DNA of 58,143 nucleotides from an uncultured Clostridia bacterium. GTDB lineage: Bacteria > Bacillota > Clostridia > TANB77 > CAG-508. Under the pieces are notes generated by a model. It had not been told where the DNA came from and made no database searches. It saw only the letters and a program-made list of their open reading frames with translations. Shown piece by piece: positions 58,082 through 58,143 of the stretch. The translations under genes and the position numbers were made by a program. How positions within the stretch are numbered: the stretch's first letter is position 1; every line of letters begins with the position of its first letter. The DNA is taken from the NCBI GenBank assembly GCA_947593355.1, contig CANQDO010000003.1:1-58143 (forward strand), given 5' to 3'.

Positions 58082-58143
<62 letters not shown>

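Overview
The window is 58 kb of very AT-rich DNA, and nearly every gene is on the + strand. Gene order (rimP-nusA-ylxR-ylxQ-infB-rbfA-nrnA-truB; hemW-hrcA-grpE-dnaK-dnaJ-rsmE; yicC-remA-rpoZ-priA-def-fmt; asp23-amaP-DUF2273-nusB-xseA-xseB), CIRCE heat-shock operators, and sporulation genes (spoVT, gpr, a Spo0A-type DNA-binding domain) point to a low-GC member of the Clostridia, plausibly an uncultured gut lineage. TTG and GTG starts are common, and TAA is the dominant stop codon.

Layout. 0.1-6 kb: spoVT, murB, yvcK, a glycogen debranching enzyme and ruvC. 6-9 kb: holA, an orphan Spo0A C-terminal-domain gene and a frameshifted gpr. 9.5-18 kb: the rimP to truB translation operon. 18.2 kb: a probable 6S RNA with its own promoter and terminator. 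18.9-23 kb: prmC, whiA, hemW and a ClpX-like ATPase cassette. 23.4-30 kb: the hrcA heat-shock operon with a MazG-like gene between dnaK and dnaJ, then rsmE. 30-38 kb: a Lys-rich membrane protein, yicC, remA, rpoZ, a CMP-kinase-like gene where gmk is usually found, two small orphan cassettes, priA, def and fmt. 38.6-45 kb: asp23/amaP, nusB, xseAB, a PAP2-like protein and fhs. 45-49 kb: a REP-associated (RAYT/Y1) transposase gene, groES-groEL and an unknown gene. 49-58 kb: an IS3-like element, a secreted HExxH protein, queA, tgt, a WG-repeat protein, a small membrane protein, an IS481-like element and the start of a tRNA-Gly gene.

The most striking feature is a family of 31-bp GGGACGGGG-containing repeats. 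I find 30 copies, all essentially intergenic. Most are arranged as nested inverted pairs: an outer pair, an inner pair and a core. Each pair shares its own private sequence variants, so partners match each other better than they match the other copies. In every case where a leading copy follows a protein gene (9 of 9), the repeat or a partial duplicate of its left end supplies that gene's stop codon. Trailing copies often abut the next ribosome-binding site. One inverted pair brackets the RAYT-type transposase gene, so the likely reading is a REP/RAYT system with an autonomous copy and non-autonomous nested-palindrome derivatives. A second family of about 165-bp long hairpins sits inside two REP pairs and once alone. 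A related GGGGACGG element has rewritten the C-terminus of the debranching enzyme.

A second theme is a set of solitary genes, several with their own promoter and/or terminator, set between housekeeping genes: Spo0A-CTD, ClpX-like, two small orphans near 34 kb and the unknown gene at 48.4 kb. Their base and codon use looks different from that of their neighbours, which suggests separate acquisition or a shared regulatory life-style programme.
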